Source of the DNA: Trichostrongylus colubriformis
Taxonomy: Eukaryota; Nematoda; Chromadorea; Rhabditida; Trichostrongylidae
Assembly: GCA_963978905.1 (NCBI GenBank)
Contig: OZ022259.1
Span: forward strand, 8,618,001-8,682,000
Reading direction: 5' to 3'
Length of the DNA: 64,000 nucleotides
In this document: one piece after another, positions 11,616 through 25,330 of the stretch
How the letters are laid out: each line of letters begins with the position of its first letter
Numbering within the stretch: position 1 is the first letter of the stretch
The notes under the pieces: generated by a model
Told to the model about the DNA's origin: nothing
Seen by the model: only the letters and a program-made list of their open reading frames with translations
Database searches by the model: none
Program-made: the position numbers and the translations under genes

Positions 11616-14519
11616 GTACGTGAAGTTTTTTATTTTAGAGGTGATTTTTGTGTTTCTTTTGTGGACCTTTCGAAATCTCTCACGGAAATCTTTCCATTGA
11701 TTTTATTACACCTCATTTTCCATGCATCGATTTGGTTGCAACCCCGAAATATCTAATTATTCTGTTCCAGTGAATCCGTAAACGTACAGAACGTTATTCG
11801 GAGCATAGAAACGCTCACTTCATCGTAGCATTCTTATGTTTGTAAAGACAAAATATCCGACATTGTACAGTGCGTGGCACATTCGATCTCGCATTTCATG
11901 GACTGACATCCTAACACTCAAAGCTTCAAAATTCATACGCTCGCTTTACTCATCTTGGTCCTTTCCAGTATCTGCAGATCTCATCATTAGATCTTTTCGA
12001 ATAAAATGATCACAAATGGGCTCGAAGCGGCGCCACAGCGGCTTTCGAGTGATATAGGGTATCTGCTGTAACTAATCAGACCTTCGAGGAGATTCCTGAT
12101 TAGATATTTTCAATAAATGCAGTAAAAGTGGACGATCGTTAGTGGTACTGGAAGTACTGTGCGTGGCTACCTTTGTTTTTTTTCAGTCGCATCGGCTTCT
12201 CTTGCAAAACACCCGTCGCGAATTTTGTAGTCAATTTTTAAGTAGTTGTGACTGTTCCCTTTTTTCCACAAAATACTTCTCTTACGATGTATTTCTCATG
12301 CTTCAGATTGCTTCTTCATTGTTTGTTATTATTTATTATTATGTGCAAAAGGACTACTACGGTAGACTTCATGCGCAAGATCGATGATCGAAATGATAGA
12401 ATATCGTAGATGTCTTTGACATTTCTCGTGCACACCTCAAAGCCGTAAAAACAAATACCGTCATTGGCGCAAACCCCCTATGTGCACAAGGGCGCGTGCA
12501 CCTGCCTCAAAGACCGCCGTTGTCGTCGTGGTCGACTCGTTTTGAAATGAGACGTCTAAGTGAACTATCTACCTTTCTTATTTACACATAGCGATCAAGG
12601 GATGCGGAAAAAGTTTGTTGCTTTCGAGGGATATGAATAGCACCGTCGCAAAACTGGTCTGGCTCATTTGAATCAAAGAATGTTGACCCCACTACTGAGT
12701 CGTTGTTTTCTTGAAAACTATTTCGACAGGGCCAAACAAAAGGGTTTTTGGATTTCCTCCATATTGTTGTTCAGTACGGCACTGAAAGGTAAACAGTACG
12801 TCCCAAGCTTGTAACTGAACACCAGCATCGTCCACTGACGTGTACGTGCAATCTGTTCTGTTTCGGAGCCACACAAAGAGCATAATTTGCGAAACGAGAC
12901 ATAGGTTTTGAGTAGATGTGAACGGAGGACGTACATAGGAGTGAGTGAGTCACTGTAGCAAGCACCATTGGAAACATTTGCGAACCGTTTTCCATCATGG
13001 CCGTTATAATGGCCATTCTACCAAATGGGTACCATTCTGGACATTTCTGCTCTAGAAGTGGATGGGGCATGCCCTGAGCTCAACACCAGTCATGTATGCC
13101 TTCCATACTACAACAAGACTCGAGACTACCACCTCCGCAGGGCAACTGAAGAAGCTCCGGCTATCCCATAGAAATACACGGGAATCAGAGAAACTTCAGA
13201 CAATCACCAATTAACCGAAGTCGTGGACGGGTTTCAATAGGAAAATAAGCTGATGGAAACGCACGCATTCCTGGTTGATTACGGCTTCCAAGGCTCACAA
13301 TGTAGAAAACGTGGGGTGAAGTTGCGTATTGTGGAAGTGGATTTCTAAAAAAACATTGTCCTTCTCCAGGCAATGATTGTGTAGTGGCAAGAAGCGCCGC
13401 TACCTGCGGGAATCAAACTCTGGATCAATGCCACCCAATCAGATGAGCCTTTCTTTTCTTGGAATATATATTGATCCCAAGTTCACAGTAAGAAGATAAA
13501 AACATTGATGTGTTCATCGGCTGTCCCTCCCCCACCCCACCCCAATTTTTTTGACTTGTTTGCCATATCCCTTGAAATGCCACTGCGACTTGAAGTAGAA
13601 AAGTAGACTGCGCGGTGCATCCCAAAAGGGGCCTGATCAGCGTCAGATGCTCTATACCTTGTCAGTTTCGCCATTGTTCTCCATCACCAGAAGAATCTTC
13701 GGCACTAATCCTATCATTAGCCCCAAGATACCGCGAGTTGGTCAACAAATAATTTTCGCTCAAATTTCGTCCGTAGGATGATTTGGTGTGCTGGTTACGA
13801 ATATCGCATACAGCGAGCTAACTTCAACATCATGCAAACATCTACCGTAACCCTAGAAGGCGCAAACTTCGGCGTTAGTGAAGGAGTACTCACATTAATG
13901 CTGGACTTGACGCCGATTTAACCTAGTCGATGTCCCCTGAGGTAGGAGTCACAGTGTGAAAAGGACAGCTATCATCAGGATCAGGTGTATCTGAGAAAAC
14001 GCGATAAAATGTTTATTTCTTCTCTGGGGTGCATTTTCTGAATGCGGTTTTGGCTGCTTTTCTGTTGATCTTTCCCCTGACTTTGATTTTGATCATTGAC
14101 ATGGGGCTCTATACCATGTGGGTTTGAGTGAGCGATGATAATAGAACAGGCGTAGAAAACATAACCAGAACGGTCTCTGGTTTTCCTCCTTGATGTTCAG
14201 ACCATTACGTGATCGAAATCGAACTCTAATTCTCTTTCGCAGTGATTCGGAAAAAAAGGAAACACCACTCTCGCACAACGCAAGATTAGCAGGAGAAAGA
14301 TCACGACGTGGATTTTACTATGTTGCGCTGTAAGCATCGTAGTAACTTCTACAATTCATCGACGCATACATTTAAGACGATGCAGGTTGCTAATTTTGGT
14401 GTGGGTTAGAGGAAGTCACAGTGCTCGGCCTTCGCTGCTATTTTCTCATTGAATTCTGAAGAGGGAACGCTTCCACTTCCACTAAGGCCTACGCAAAAGT
14501 ATGCTGATCAGTTCAGCTC

Positions 14520-14553
14520 AGTAATAATCAGCTTTTGTGTGCTGATTATTACT
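14520..14553. repeat. Short perfect hairpin
   Basis: 13-base arms AGTAATAATCAGC and GCTGATTATTACT around an 8-base loop. It directly follows one copy of the short dispersed motif at 14440-14505. Confidence 0.8.
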
Positions 14554-16978
14554 CCTATTATTATTAGGTTGTAAGTAGTACGAGTATTGATTCTGAAGTC
14601 ATATTACCCCATGATCTCTCTTCATTGATATAAATTTCATCCATTACCATCTCTCGTTGAGCGCTAAATGGCCCACATTTTCGAAATGCGCACTATATGA
14701 GAACCGCATGTTTGTTTTTACAATGAAGCATGTTTGGTTTCGACAAGGTACTTATTGGAATAAAAGAATGCATAGAATTGACACAATTAATCACACAATT
14801 AATCCGCAGCCGATTAAGAGAGAAGGACGATACAAATTTGGTCTCAATCTGAATCCTCTGCAAGCGTATGGTTACACACTCCGCGACTTGATGGCTAATT
14901 GCCTCATTTAGTCTTTCTTTTATCCATAGCGATTATGAAAACACATAAAGATGACATGACTAGCGATTTCCACTGCGGCGGGCTTCCATTAACCTTACTC
15001 GGCGTCATGACCAGTGTTAGTGCATGATAGCACCGCTGCTAACACCGAAGTTTACGCCCTTCAGGGTTATGGTGGATGTTGGCTTGGTGCTAAGTTAGCT
15101 CAGCGTAAATATCATCCGTTTTTGACGTTAGCGCCACTTGTGGCAATTGCAGCAAATTGGTGCAACAAATGTGTTTCGCTGATTTCATTTAAATTGTCAC
15201 CTATTGCCTATTCGGAGTGCTGATCACGGTAGACATCTGTTTTCAACGGGCGCCATTCGGCTCGAGATTGCGCCAGTCATGTTCATTCTTGCTGCAGTGC
15301 TTACGTAGTTGGGATCGTTATCTTCCCGCTGTCGTATTTCTTCTGATACTATGCCTACAGTCATCACCTTGCACATCCAATCGTATATGTTCGCTTAATC
15401 TCTGAAGGAAAAGGAAATATTTTCTTCCTTCTTAAAGCTTACGCAAAATATGCGGGAACAGTGTGATACCCCTACTACACGAGCACTTTAGTGGAACTAA
15501 ACGACACTAGTGTCTGGAGCGGATGTAATGTTCGTGACTAGCACCCCCGAAAACCCCTCTTGACTAAGTTCCAGCCATTTCGACGAAAACGAGTTCTTGC
15601 ACCATACTGGTGCTGCAGTTACACCAAATTGTCGCCAACGCCAGAGACCGATGTCATATTCCTGATCAGTATTCCAAATAACCCCCATGAGCGATGTTTC
15701 AACGAATTTTTTTTGACGGGTAGTGATAGTTGAATAGTGCCGAATGCATTATATAAACGCAGTAGTGTACGTGCAAATGCGATTCTGAGAATGTTTTTCT
15801 AATTACACATCGACGATATGTGGAATTCTTTACGTTTGTTTGCAGTGAATAGATGAGTCATTAGTTTCACAAAGCCAGTCACGGCATGAGTGGAGAATAG
15901 TTCAAGTGGTGCTACTTCTTTTCATGTGCTCTTCTTTGGTTGCTACATCCATTTCTATCTTCTTAAACGTACATCTCGTTCTTAGTAGTACATGGTGGTG
16001 CAAAAAGTGGCACAGCACAGGCCTGTGCCAAAAAGGAAGTGCGCTAAAATATTAATTAGCAGAATAATTAACCGCCAAAGAAGCAGGCCTGTAGCTGACT
16101 GATTTGTCTTATTACTCAGCGAAGATTCTACATGCGCCCGCATTATGAATGTTGACCCAGTCCTGTTTCAGTAGATGAATCGGTTCCAAACTCCCGATGG
16201 AATGAAATTACTTGATCGGTCACTAGTTATAAACAGAGCGCATGCAGGCATCTCCTACTACGAGAAAAGTGTGAAAGCAATCTTCCTGACACCTCGAACT
16301 TCGTTGAAAATCAAGCAGCGACGTATGCGTTTTTCTGCTCTCTTCTGCTCTGCCACAATGACTCACTCATTACCTCTTCTCACTGCATTTAGCTCGACTT
16401 AGAGGGTCACTCGTGCCGCACGTTGAGGCAATCGTTACACGAGGTGCTGAGTATGGACAAAGTTTAGCATCGGAAGAACTTTTATCAAAATTAATAGCGA
16501 CCGTTATACTATTTTATCCGTCTGTGCTCTACCCAGCCGAGTAAGGCAGTAAGTTCAAGATTTCTCATGCTCAATGGAACCCACTCAATGCGAATCTCTT
16601 CCCTTCTCTTGACCTTGATTAGATGACACGGCAGTCACCTCATAACCTATCACCTTTCCTCTTCACCCCTGAAGTAGAGGAATAGAGTGGGTGTGTTTCG
16701 CTAGGTCTAAAAATCGCGTAGCCGCAAGCGGCGAGTGCGAGTTCTTTGCAGCTTTATTTGATGAAACAATAACAACAACATAAGCGAACTTTCGAAGTTT
16801 CTAACCTACAATCTTTGAACTTTTTTCACTGTACCGGCCCAGTGCTTCCTGAGTGCAATTTCAACCGATTGGGGCCAGTCGTCCTGATGGCGCTGCGAGT
16901 GCGACGCCGCAACGCGATTTTTAGACGGAATGGTACGCACCCGTGGAGAGTAGCAGAGGAGAGGCAAAATTTTACATA

Positions 16979-17931
16979 CCGTAAAATCTGATAGATAAGT
17001 CCGCCCTCACGCGGTGTCGCGCGCGGCAGCGGCGGACGCAGGCGCAGTCTTCAAAGCACAGGATCGCAATGCACCCTTCGTTCTTAAGAACGACAGAATT
17101 GTAGAAATTGTTCATTCAACTTTATTTCTCATATCTAAAAATACCACAAATCAATATCTTCGTTTAACACGTGTAACAATGACCATTCATCTTAAATTTT
17201 CTACGCAACACCACTTCATCGTCACAAACACTCATAACATTGAAATTCTCACTCATCTCATCTAACAGTGACTCTTGATTCAAGGCCTTTAAAAAGCTGT
17301 TGACAATCGTCTCCTCAGAAAGCGAGTAGAAACTGTCGCAAACTAAAGCAGCTACCTCTCCGTAGCTCATCCTTTTTGTGATGCCGCTTTTTGTATATCT
17401 AGCTTTTGTTGGGTCAATTTTACTATTCCTCCCGTGTTCTGATGATCATAAGTTGTTCAGGTAATTCAGAGGGCTTGAAGACTAGAAGGAGGGCTCACAT
17501 CAGGTGCAAAAATTTGACGCGGCAAGCAAAAGCGCGTTTTGCAGGGGAAAAAGAAGGTGAAAGACGCATGTATGTGAGGTTTTGTGCACCGTTATCATAA
17601 CAGAAATAAGGAAAAGTTTTTATTCAACCGCTGTTCCATCGCCAAAATCATCGCTGCATTGAAACCCTCGTTGAACAACGATTTTCCTCTCACTCGTTCA
17701 TCCTCTGCCAACTGTGAAGTTTCTGTGTTCACCTTTCGCACGACCCCAGCTTTACTTGCTACTCCTTTTATATTAAAAAAATACAATATACAATACAATG
17801 TAAACTCGTTATTAACAATTCACCAATCATAGCTTCCTCAATTTCCTCCATCTTTGGTTCTTTGAAGACTGCAGCTGCCTGTGCCGCGCGCGACACCGCG
17901 TGCGGGCGGACTTATCTATCAGACTTTAGGG
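16979..17931 (-). mobile_element. Tc1/mariner-superfamily (pogo-like) element, degenerate
   Basis: 49-base terminal inverted repeats at 16979-17027 and 17883-17931, differing at about three positions, flanked by TA on both sides (16977-16978 and 17932-17933), the target site of Tc1/mariner elements. Inside, on the minus strand, 17164-17370 encodes a stretch with LVCDSFYSLSEETIVNSF. This resembles the C-terminal tail of pogo/Tigger (DDE_1) transposases, where an alpha-helical W/F..S.E.I..SF motif follows the catalytic core. A second minus frame (17595-17798) lies upstream of it in the element. No DDE core is visible, so it is an internally deleted, non-autonomous copy. The superfamily call rests on the TIR and TA; the pogo assignment is weaker. 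Confidence 0.7.
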
Positions 17932-19793
17932 TAAATTGCTTTATTTACCCCCTTTCCTTGCACATCCCTCGCCTTGGCTTTAAAATACCACAAATGTGAC
18001 CTCCCTCTAATATTCATGCCTATTGCTTGACTCAAACCCAGTAAGGTTCTTACTGACTTCTTACACTACGTGTTGAAGAAGGATGATCTTCGTATTACTG
18101 ATAGATATGGGACAATTCGCCCAAAATTCACGGGCCAAATTCGTTTCCATTTTCATGCATTTCATACATTCAGATATCGGACCGCTGCAAATGGATATTT
18201 TAATAGGATTCCATTAATGCTGTTTCAGCAAGACGTGCACTAACGTTCGAGACAATGTCAATTGATTTGGTGCATGGAATGCAGATACCCCTGGCGCCAG
18301 TCATTACTACGTTCACTTTACTTCCTTAGTTTTTTTTTCACCAGCAACTAATTCATATAAAACGTCTGTGCGCCTGTCTTTCTGCCAAGAGTTTCTGCAT
18401 CGCGATGAAAAATAACCTGAGATGGATTTTAGCAAGCATAGAGCTGAAATAGTGACCCTCATACTGTTCACACAACCTGGGACAAGCCACAGCTTAAGCT
18501 ATCTCAAATAAATTGGACCTACTACTGTAAGCTACATATAATGTCTTAGAACGTTTCAGTTCACACTCACGAGAGCCACACTTCATTTTTGATTAACTTT
18601 TCACTCCGAATTCAAACTGCTTGTTCCAGATACGATTCACTTTATTTGTGCGCATCAGTAACCCCAGTGTTCCCAATCAGCTGCGGCCCTTCGCATGACT
18701 TCACCCCTGGTGCGCATGACTGGGTTTTGTACCTCACTGTGTTCCACGTCTCTCTTCTCTCCTCGCACGCTACTGGCCAATCGCTGAAATCAGACTTGTG
18801 CCTGTGTTTTCCTAAGAATTGCATGTTTACGCATGATCATTCAGCACGTATACCACCGTTGTAGATGTTTGCCTGAGCTGCGGCGATCGGCTTACGAGTC
18901 AACAACATACGGCAAGACTCCGCTGGAAGAAACGGTCCTAAATTCGATTTTTGAGGGCTCAATGTTCATTTTTCGAGCCTATGCACTGATCACCTAAAGC
19001 AATGCTTACATATATGCCACCTCCAGTCTTCCTATTGCCAGGGGAAAGCAAATGACGAACGACCACAATTATTCTTCAGTTGGTCAGGCCATCCTGCCCT
19101 CTCCTGGGAATCGGGCTGGATGGACCCGGCGACCGAACAGCAAAGTTTTTAGGACACAGAAGAACAACAGCAACTAATTTTACTTCCAGCTTAATGAACC
19201 AATTGTTACTGTGCCACTTCTGCACTAATAGTGTCCTGTATTCTTTAAGGAACCTCATTTTGACTTTTGGGTGAATTGAATATTTTTGGCTTTCAAATAA
19301 ATGTACTAATTAAATGAATGCGTAGTAGTTGCGCCCAATAAGAAATGGCCCATGCAACAACTAGTCATGAGCAACTCAGGCCAATATCAACGAAGTAGTT
19401 TTTGAGTAAAATCGCTGTAATTTCAAGTAAGAAGTGCTGTGAATTGCGAATAAAAAAATTCCAAAAGAAGCGAAAACAAAGCCTCCTCACATCTGGCCTT
19501 GTGCGAAACTACCGTGTGAAGATGAGCTTTCAATTCTGTTCTAATAAGATGATATCATGACGAATTTTGAGACCTGTTTCCTGATATCAACGATTCCTTC
19601 ACTACTGGGATCCCCTTCTTATCTTTTCGCATAAATCATAAGCCTCCCACGCTTTACTGTTGCCACAAAGCACCGTAATTGCCAGCTACTACGTCAGGAG
19701 AGGGCCGGCATGGGCTCTTTGGTGGAGTCGTGCTGCTTTCTTTGGCTCTTCACGCTCCAGAAAGTCACATTTACGCTTCCACAAGACCGCGTT

Positions 19794-20009
19794 CATACTT
19801 TACGCACCAGCACCGGCAACGGCGGCAATATTACTCAGGCAGTTGAGCATACTCCAATTCGGATTCATGGGGACTAGCCACGATCACCATACTATAGTGT
19901 GGTTGGATCAAGCGTTACAAACAGAGCACGACACTAGAGTGCCGCCTTACTTGGCGGCGAGCACATAATTTTGCAGCCAGCCCCGGTGCGCTAAGTATGA
20001 ACGTGGCTT
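19794..20009. mobile_element. Foldback element, family F (subfamily 2)
   Basis: Begins AGACCGCGTTCATACTTTACGC and ends with the complementary TAAGTATGAACGTGGCTT. Internal segments (ATCACCATACTATAGTGTGGTTGG) match the centre-flanking parts of 22997-23345. Confidence 0.65.
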
Positions 20010-20946
20010 AATAGTACTGCCTACGTAGCTGTGGACCGAGCTCCCAGCCTACCGAGAGGGCACCTATACCCCAATATCGTAAAATACGCCTTCAAGGATG
20101 ACGAAGAACTGATGTCTCAGTTTTCCCTCAACGTGTTGTGCACGCAGGTTGCAATACCATATTGCTTGCAACCATTTTGCCTCACCCACGAATGCGAATC
20201 CGACGTCTGCAGCTGTCCAAGCAAGGTCTTCAAGATAATACTGCTGTTCAGATTCTCGATTTTTTGCTCGCTTTGCCCTCATGTAACTCAGGACAACCCT
20301 AGTGCATGAGCAAATAAAGGATCCGTCCTCGGTGCCAGATTCATTTGCGTATTCTTCCCTACTTTTCCCAGCCTAAACTCTGAGGCCCTGTTTCTACGAC
20401 TTGCCATCATCGCACACCTTTGCTGGCCACGATGTATTCCTCTCGCTATCCACAGCCTCTTGGTTCTCAATCCTCCCAGTCCCATTCAGCCATAAGATTA
20501 CGTAGATTCGAATTTTAGCATGGTTCGTCTGCCACTCACCATATTTACTCATGGATTACAGGCTGTAGAGCATCGCTAGTATTACTGCCCTAATGCTACC
20601 CAAGCCAACCACGACTCACATCCATCTTCGGTAATTCGACTGGTCTCGGACTAGCCTAAGGGAGAAAGAAACGTCGCCAGTGAATTCTCCGTTTAGGAAA
20701 CGTGGGCCAAATACTCATTCGGAGAAGGATCGAGGCCAAATGCATGGCACTTCTCAATAAGACTGCACTTCGAACTCTCATGGGCCCTGTGCTATGACTG
20801 AAGGGGTTCACTTGATTTTCGGCTGTCTTTTTGCCATAGGAATTTATAAATATGTAAACTGGTACCTACTTTCTCTTACTCATACGCTTCTGAAATGGCT
20901 TCTGTGGAAGAAACCTTCGATGAACTTGTAGCTTTCCAGGCAAAGA

Positions 20947-20980
20947 AGGGGGTGGAGGAGGGGGGGGGGAGGAGGGCAGT
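20947..20980 (+). repeat. G-rich tract, possible G-quadruplex
   Basis: Several runs of three or more guanines within about 30 bases, including one run of nine. No gene relation is visible. Confidence 0.55.
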
Positions 20981-22996
20981 GAGGTGACATGGCTCTAAAC
21001 GACCGACGGATCAATAACCAGCGCAATTAAGAGCCAGGGGTATCCAAAGTGCAGGTACTTCTTGACATGTCCGTCATATAGAAAAATAAAATCTTGGAAC
21101 GTCAGTCATTCAAAGCCATGTTAAGCGGGGTGTGTGTCAGAAGAGCAGCAAACTTGCGCGGCGCGTGTTGCGTGGCGAATGAATGCTAGCTAGGGACTCC
21201 TATGTAGTCGGGCCCTGAGACGATTCCTCTGTCCTGTATTTGAAATAAGGCTTAGTTCGCGGCTTTATGCCGAAACTATTGAATAGCTCACACGCGTCGC
21301 GCCGCATGATGCACGCTGCGACGCGAATTTTCTGTCCTAATGGCACACACCCTGCAGAGAACCGTTCCTAATCTGTTGCCCCCACCAGGATGCATAACGC
21401 CGTCAAGATGCGTATCCTGTACCTTTCAAGGAGAGGGAAAAGGAGGGATGACCTTATGTCAACTGATACTTCAGGAGCAGCCTGTGAGGAGCACTGCATA
21501 AGGCGGAGCTCTTTACTTTCTCAATCTTTTTTCCTTTCTTACGAAAAGCTCAAGGCCCTGTAACAACCAACCCTGCAGCACATCAGCAAAGCCGAACAGT
21601 GTCGCTAATGTCATTCTCATGAGGTCCGCTTGCCAACGCAATCGTGTAAAGCTTGTCACAAAAAGTAGAAGACAATGGGTGATAAAATGCACCCTGCAGC
21701 ATGTAAGCATCGAAAAATACTCGACTGCTCATACTGGGCTTTCGTCCGTCTGCCTTACCCATCGATTCGTGTTGAAAGCAGGAGAAAGGGAGGGAAGGCG
21801 GCGCTGTGCTTCCAGAAAACCGAAAGCTGAAGCGACGTGGCTGCTGGCTGCCAATGTGGCCGTCGCGAAGCCTTCGCCCTAATGCCACCCAATACACTCG
21901 CAAATTGTCTCTGATTTTCTTCGCTCGTCTCCTGCACGCGAGCTCTTCCTCTTCCGATACGTTTTTTTCTGGTGACGATTGAGTCATTCCGGGAGGCGCA
22001 TCATTTCTATCGCTCCCCGTAACATTTCTCTTATCTTTGCAACTTCAGTGGCTACACCCACAATTCTCCTTCTTCCTTTCTAATCTGCTCATTTTATTTC
22101 GAGGATGATTCAGCCTGGCGAAGCGATCATTCTTTTTCTTTCTCTTAAACATCTTGTGGATGGAACGCCCGGCCCAAACTATGAATGGAAGTCTTACCAA
22201 ACTTTTACTCAATATTTCCAAATCTTGAGAAAAAAATTTTTTAGGCAAAATGCCCTTTCTGTCTTTCTCTATTCACATCTCAAGCACAAATTACGATTTC
22301 AGTTGGCAACCGTCTTTAGCTGATACAACTTTGCAACTCTGCGATCTTTTTGCATGCAAAGTCGTTCGCAGTTTCGCTAAATTGCAGAATCGCAAAGCTA
22401 CTCCTCCGTCGGTGCCACTTCATTACAGGATTATAAAGCTAAATTAGTTATTTATAGTTTGAACAGTTCTGGGCAATGCTGTAAGGCAACGAAAGGTGGG
22501 CCAAAGAATCGCCGGGACAGTTTCGTAAGACCCTATAAACGAATTTCCATTTATATGGCTGCGGTCTAGGGGGGTCGTGGGAGAAAGCCCAGACGCGTTG
22601 CTCTTTTTCTGCCTCTCCCGTGACGAAGCTAGTCGAACGTAAACACTTCTTGAGTTTTCCACACACCGACTTCATTTTCTCGCAGGAACGTTTGAATTCT
22701 GAGAAAAATAAGAGAACCCGTAAAATAGAACTTCTGTTCTATCAGTTAGGCTAGAGGTTGACTGGTGTACTGGCCCACAGCATCACTGGAGTATCGATCG
22801 GTGCCACTGAGTCTGGGATGTGTGTCATTTAAGCGCAGCGCATGGCGATTTGCACGGAAGACAGAAGCCGACATACGTAGCATTTTGTATGCCGCATCAA
22901 GCGCGTCTTCAACGTCTGTGACGAGTCACGCTCTGCTTGGGCATCTACTATTCAGTGATAGTAAGGATATATCCGTTTCGTGAACGGCTCCCTTTC

Positions 22997-23345
22997 GGCC
23001 GCGGTCATACTTTACGCGTCTGCGTCAAATTGATGCAATCATGTGCTTGCCGCAGACGACGGCATCAATCTGATAACGAGCACCGTTTGCGGAAACCCCC
23101 GACCCAACCACACCACAATATGGTGATCGTGGCAAGAGCTCACTATTCTGGTTTCGAATCCTGGCATAGTGCCATACTATCTCATATCCGAATCGAAATT
23201 CCTAGGTCTCGCCACGACCACCATAGTGTAATGCGGTTAGGTCGAGCGTTATGCAAACGGTGTGCTTTGTCAGATTGACGCCGTCGTCTGCGGCAGGCAC
23301 ATGATTGCGTCAATTGACGCAGGCACGTAAAGTATGACCGCGGCC
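22997..23345. mobile_element. Foldback element, family F, nearly complete hairpin
   Basis: Starts GGCCGCGGTCATACTTTACG and ends CGTAAAGTATGACCGCGGCC. About 145 bases of each end are near-perfect reverse complements, leaving a centre of only about 60 bases. It includes paired ATGGTGATCGTGGC and GCCACGACCACCAT segments. No open frame of note. Confidence 0.85.
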
Positions 23346-25189
23346 ATCTGAGCATCTGTTATTCCGTTGTTTTTCTTGTTATTGCATGCTGGGGTAGTCG
23401 CTCTCCCACCACATTCTGATGTTTTTCGCAGTTCACTGATCGATGGCGAAATTTAAAAACGGAACCACTTGCAAAGAAGGAAATCCAGGAAACTCCCATT
23501 GAAATCCGATGTAATGTTACAAATGTGCCATCAGCTGTGAAAACGGTAAAAGAGATGTAATGGACACTCAAGCTCCATACACTAATCACATGAAGTCCTC
23601 TAATGAATTCCCTGTCCGCAGGATGATCAGGGGAGAAGGATAAAGCATAAAATAGTTTCCCACCAACGTTTTGGTAACTATACCCACAATATAACGTTTC
23701 AAGCTCGTCCCACCAAACGTACGCATTTCTTTGGGACTTTACAAAAGCGATCAGTATGTGGCTGTAATGGCCCGTTCCCTTCAACTGCACCTCCCTTGAG
23801 CTTCCATAAGCAGAACTGACGTGAGGGACTTACAAGCCAGAAGTTTAAAAATCTCACTCACAACAACCACGTTTAATGTTGCAGAAGGAACAGAAAGCAG
23901 AATCTGCCTGTCAACTGTCTATCCTACGATTCTCATCACTCTAGCGGGGGTCAAAAGACGTTCGAATTGGGTCACGTTAAGCTAAGAGGCGGCTCCCCAC
24001 CCTTCCCCCCCCCCCCTCTGTCCGGCCAATTCACAGAGACCCGGAAGGGACTTACCGCGCGCGGGGATGCGAGCACCCCTGTGACTCCCTACACTGCTAA
24101 GAGATAACCCGGGCTGATTTGGCCATTGAGATGTATGCATGATCCGTTATTGATGGTGTAAGGATATAAAAAAGAGATGCTCACTATATAGCACCAGTTG
24201 GCTGGCGCACACTACTGTGAGCCCATGAATGTCAGTAGGTCGATCGAAATTGCTTTTGTCTATGTTCTATGTTTTTTTATAATTTTTAGTCAGCATCCAT
24301 TAGCACATCACATCATTAACAATTTCGTAACCCTCGGCACGACGAGCAAAATAGTGGTTCACTCCCCTCCCTTGCACAAAATTGAACTCGATTCATTCGG
24401 GTGAATTTGATCGATATCAGGAATGCTCGTACCCTGCAGCATTACTCATCCGTAAGTGTAGTGTGATCCTCACACAAATCTAAAAATTTCGATCAATGCT
24501 ATCGATGCTAACGTCTATAAAAGTTTTCCCTGTGCAGTTTTGCTCTCCGTTGCTGTCGTTCAATAAGCAGCTTCCCTGTTAACACTACTTCATAGTATGT
24601 AGTAGGAATATACTGTAAGGTAGATTTTGCCAGTCTCCATACACTCTCACATCGCATTTTCGATTCTGGTCCTGTCTGTCGCGGGCCCAGACCTCTTGTG
24701 TAGCACTTCTCTTTCACTTTTATGCATCGTTTCTCCGTCTCCAGACTCAACCGGAACAACATTACGACCCTAGCCATCACTGACCATCCCACTTCTTTTC
24801 GGTCATTTTAGAACCGAATTTCAATTTCTGCATTGAGCACTTTTCCTTTTTTGCGCTCCTTTGGCACTCTTTTCGATAGCACGCTCCGCCCATTGTAGGC
24901 GGCCTCCGCTCACTTCAATTATGTTCAAGATAGCTTGGACATTAGCCATTCTATCAATATCTTTCTTAGTTTCTATGTCGCGTTAGGAACGAGTCGTGAA
25001 GTTTCGTTGTAAGGACCGCCCGTACGGGGTGCGCTCCGCCTAATGAACCCATGCCTCTTTCATGACTTCAGAAACTCGATCTCTTTTCTCTCACCTTGGG
25101 CCATTTCCAGGCGAAAGAACGATTTTTGATCCAGGGACCGAACGCTTCCGTGCGCTTCCGGAGCTCAACTTGGTTCATATGCTCCTCAC

Positions 25190-25330
25190 TTTTTGTCCCA
25201 TGCTCTGCCCATTCCAGACTTGTTCCCATCTTCACAGTTTTTCATTTAATGCCTGATTTCGTGACAAACAAAGGGTTAGACAGAGGGGTGGGGGGCGTAA
25301 AGACAAACGAAGCGTTTTATATATGTAGCG
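25190..25330 (+). repeat. Dispersed repeat C, copy 2
   Basis: Matches the reverse complement of 2868-3010, ending in the conserved ACGAAGCGTTTTATATATG segment. Confidence 0.6.

Noticed and set aside
21583..22675. Series of minus-strand open frames (134, 67 and 75 codons), one Lys/Arg-rich
   Set aside because: Could be exons of a nested gene, but no phase-consistent joins or known domains were found.
23359..23790. 143-codon open frame on the minus strand
   Set aside because: Longest chance-like frame outside exons; no recognisable domain, no splice support and it lies next to a foldback element. Kept out as a gene.
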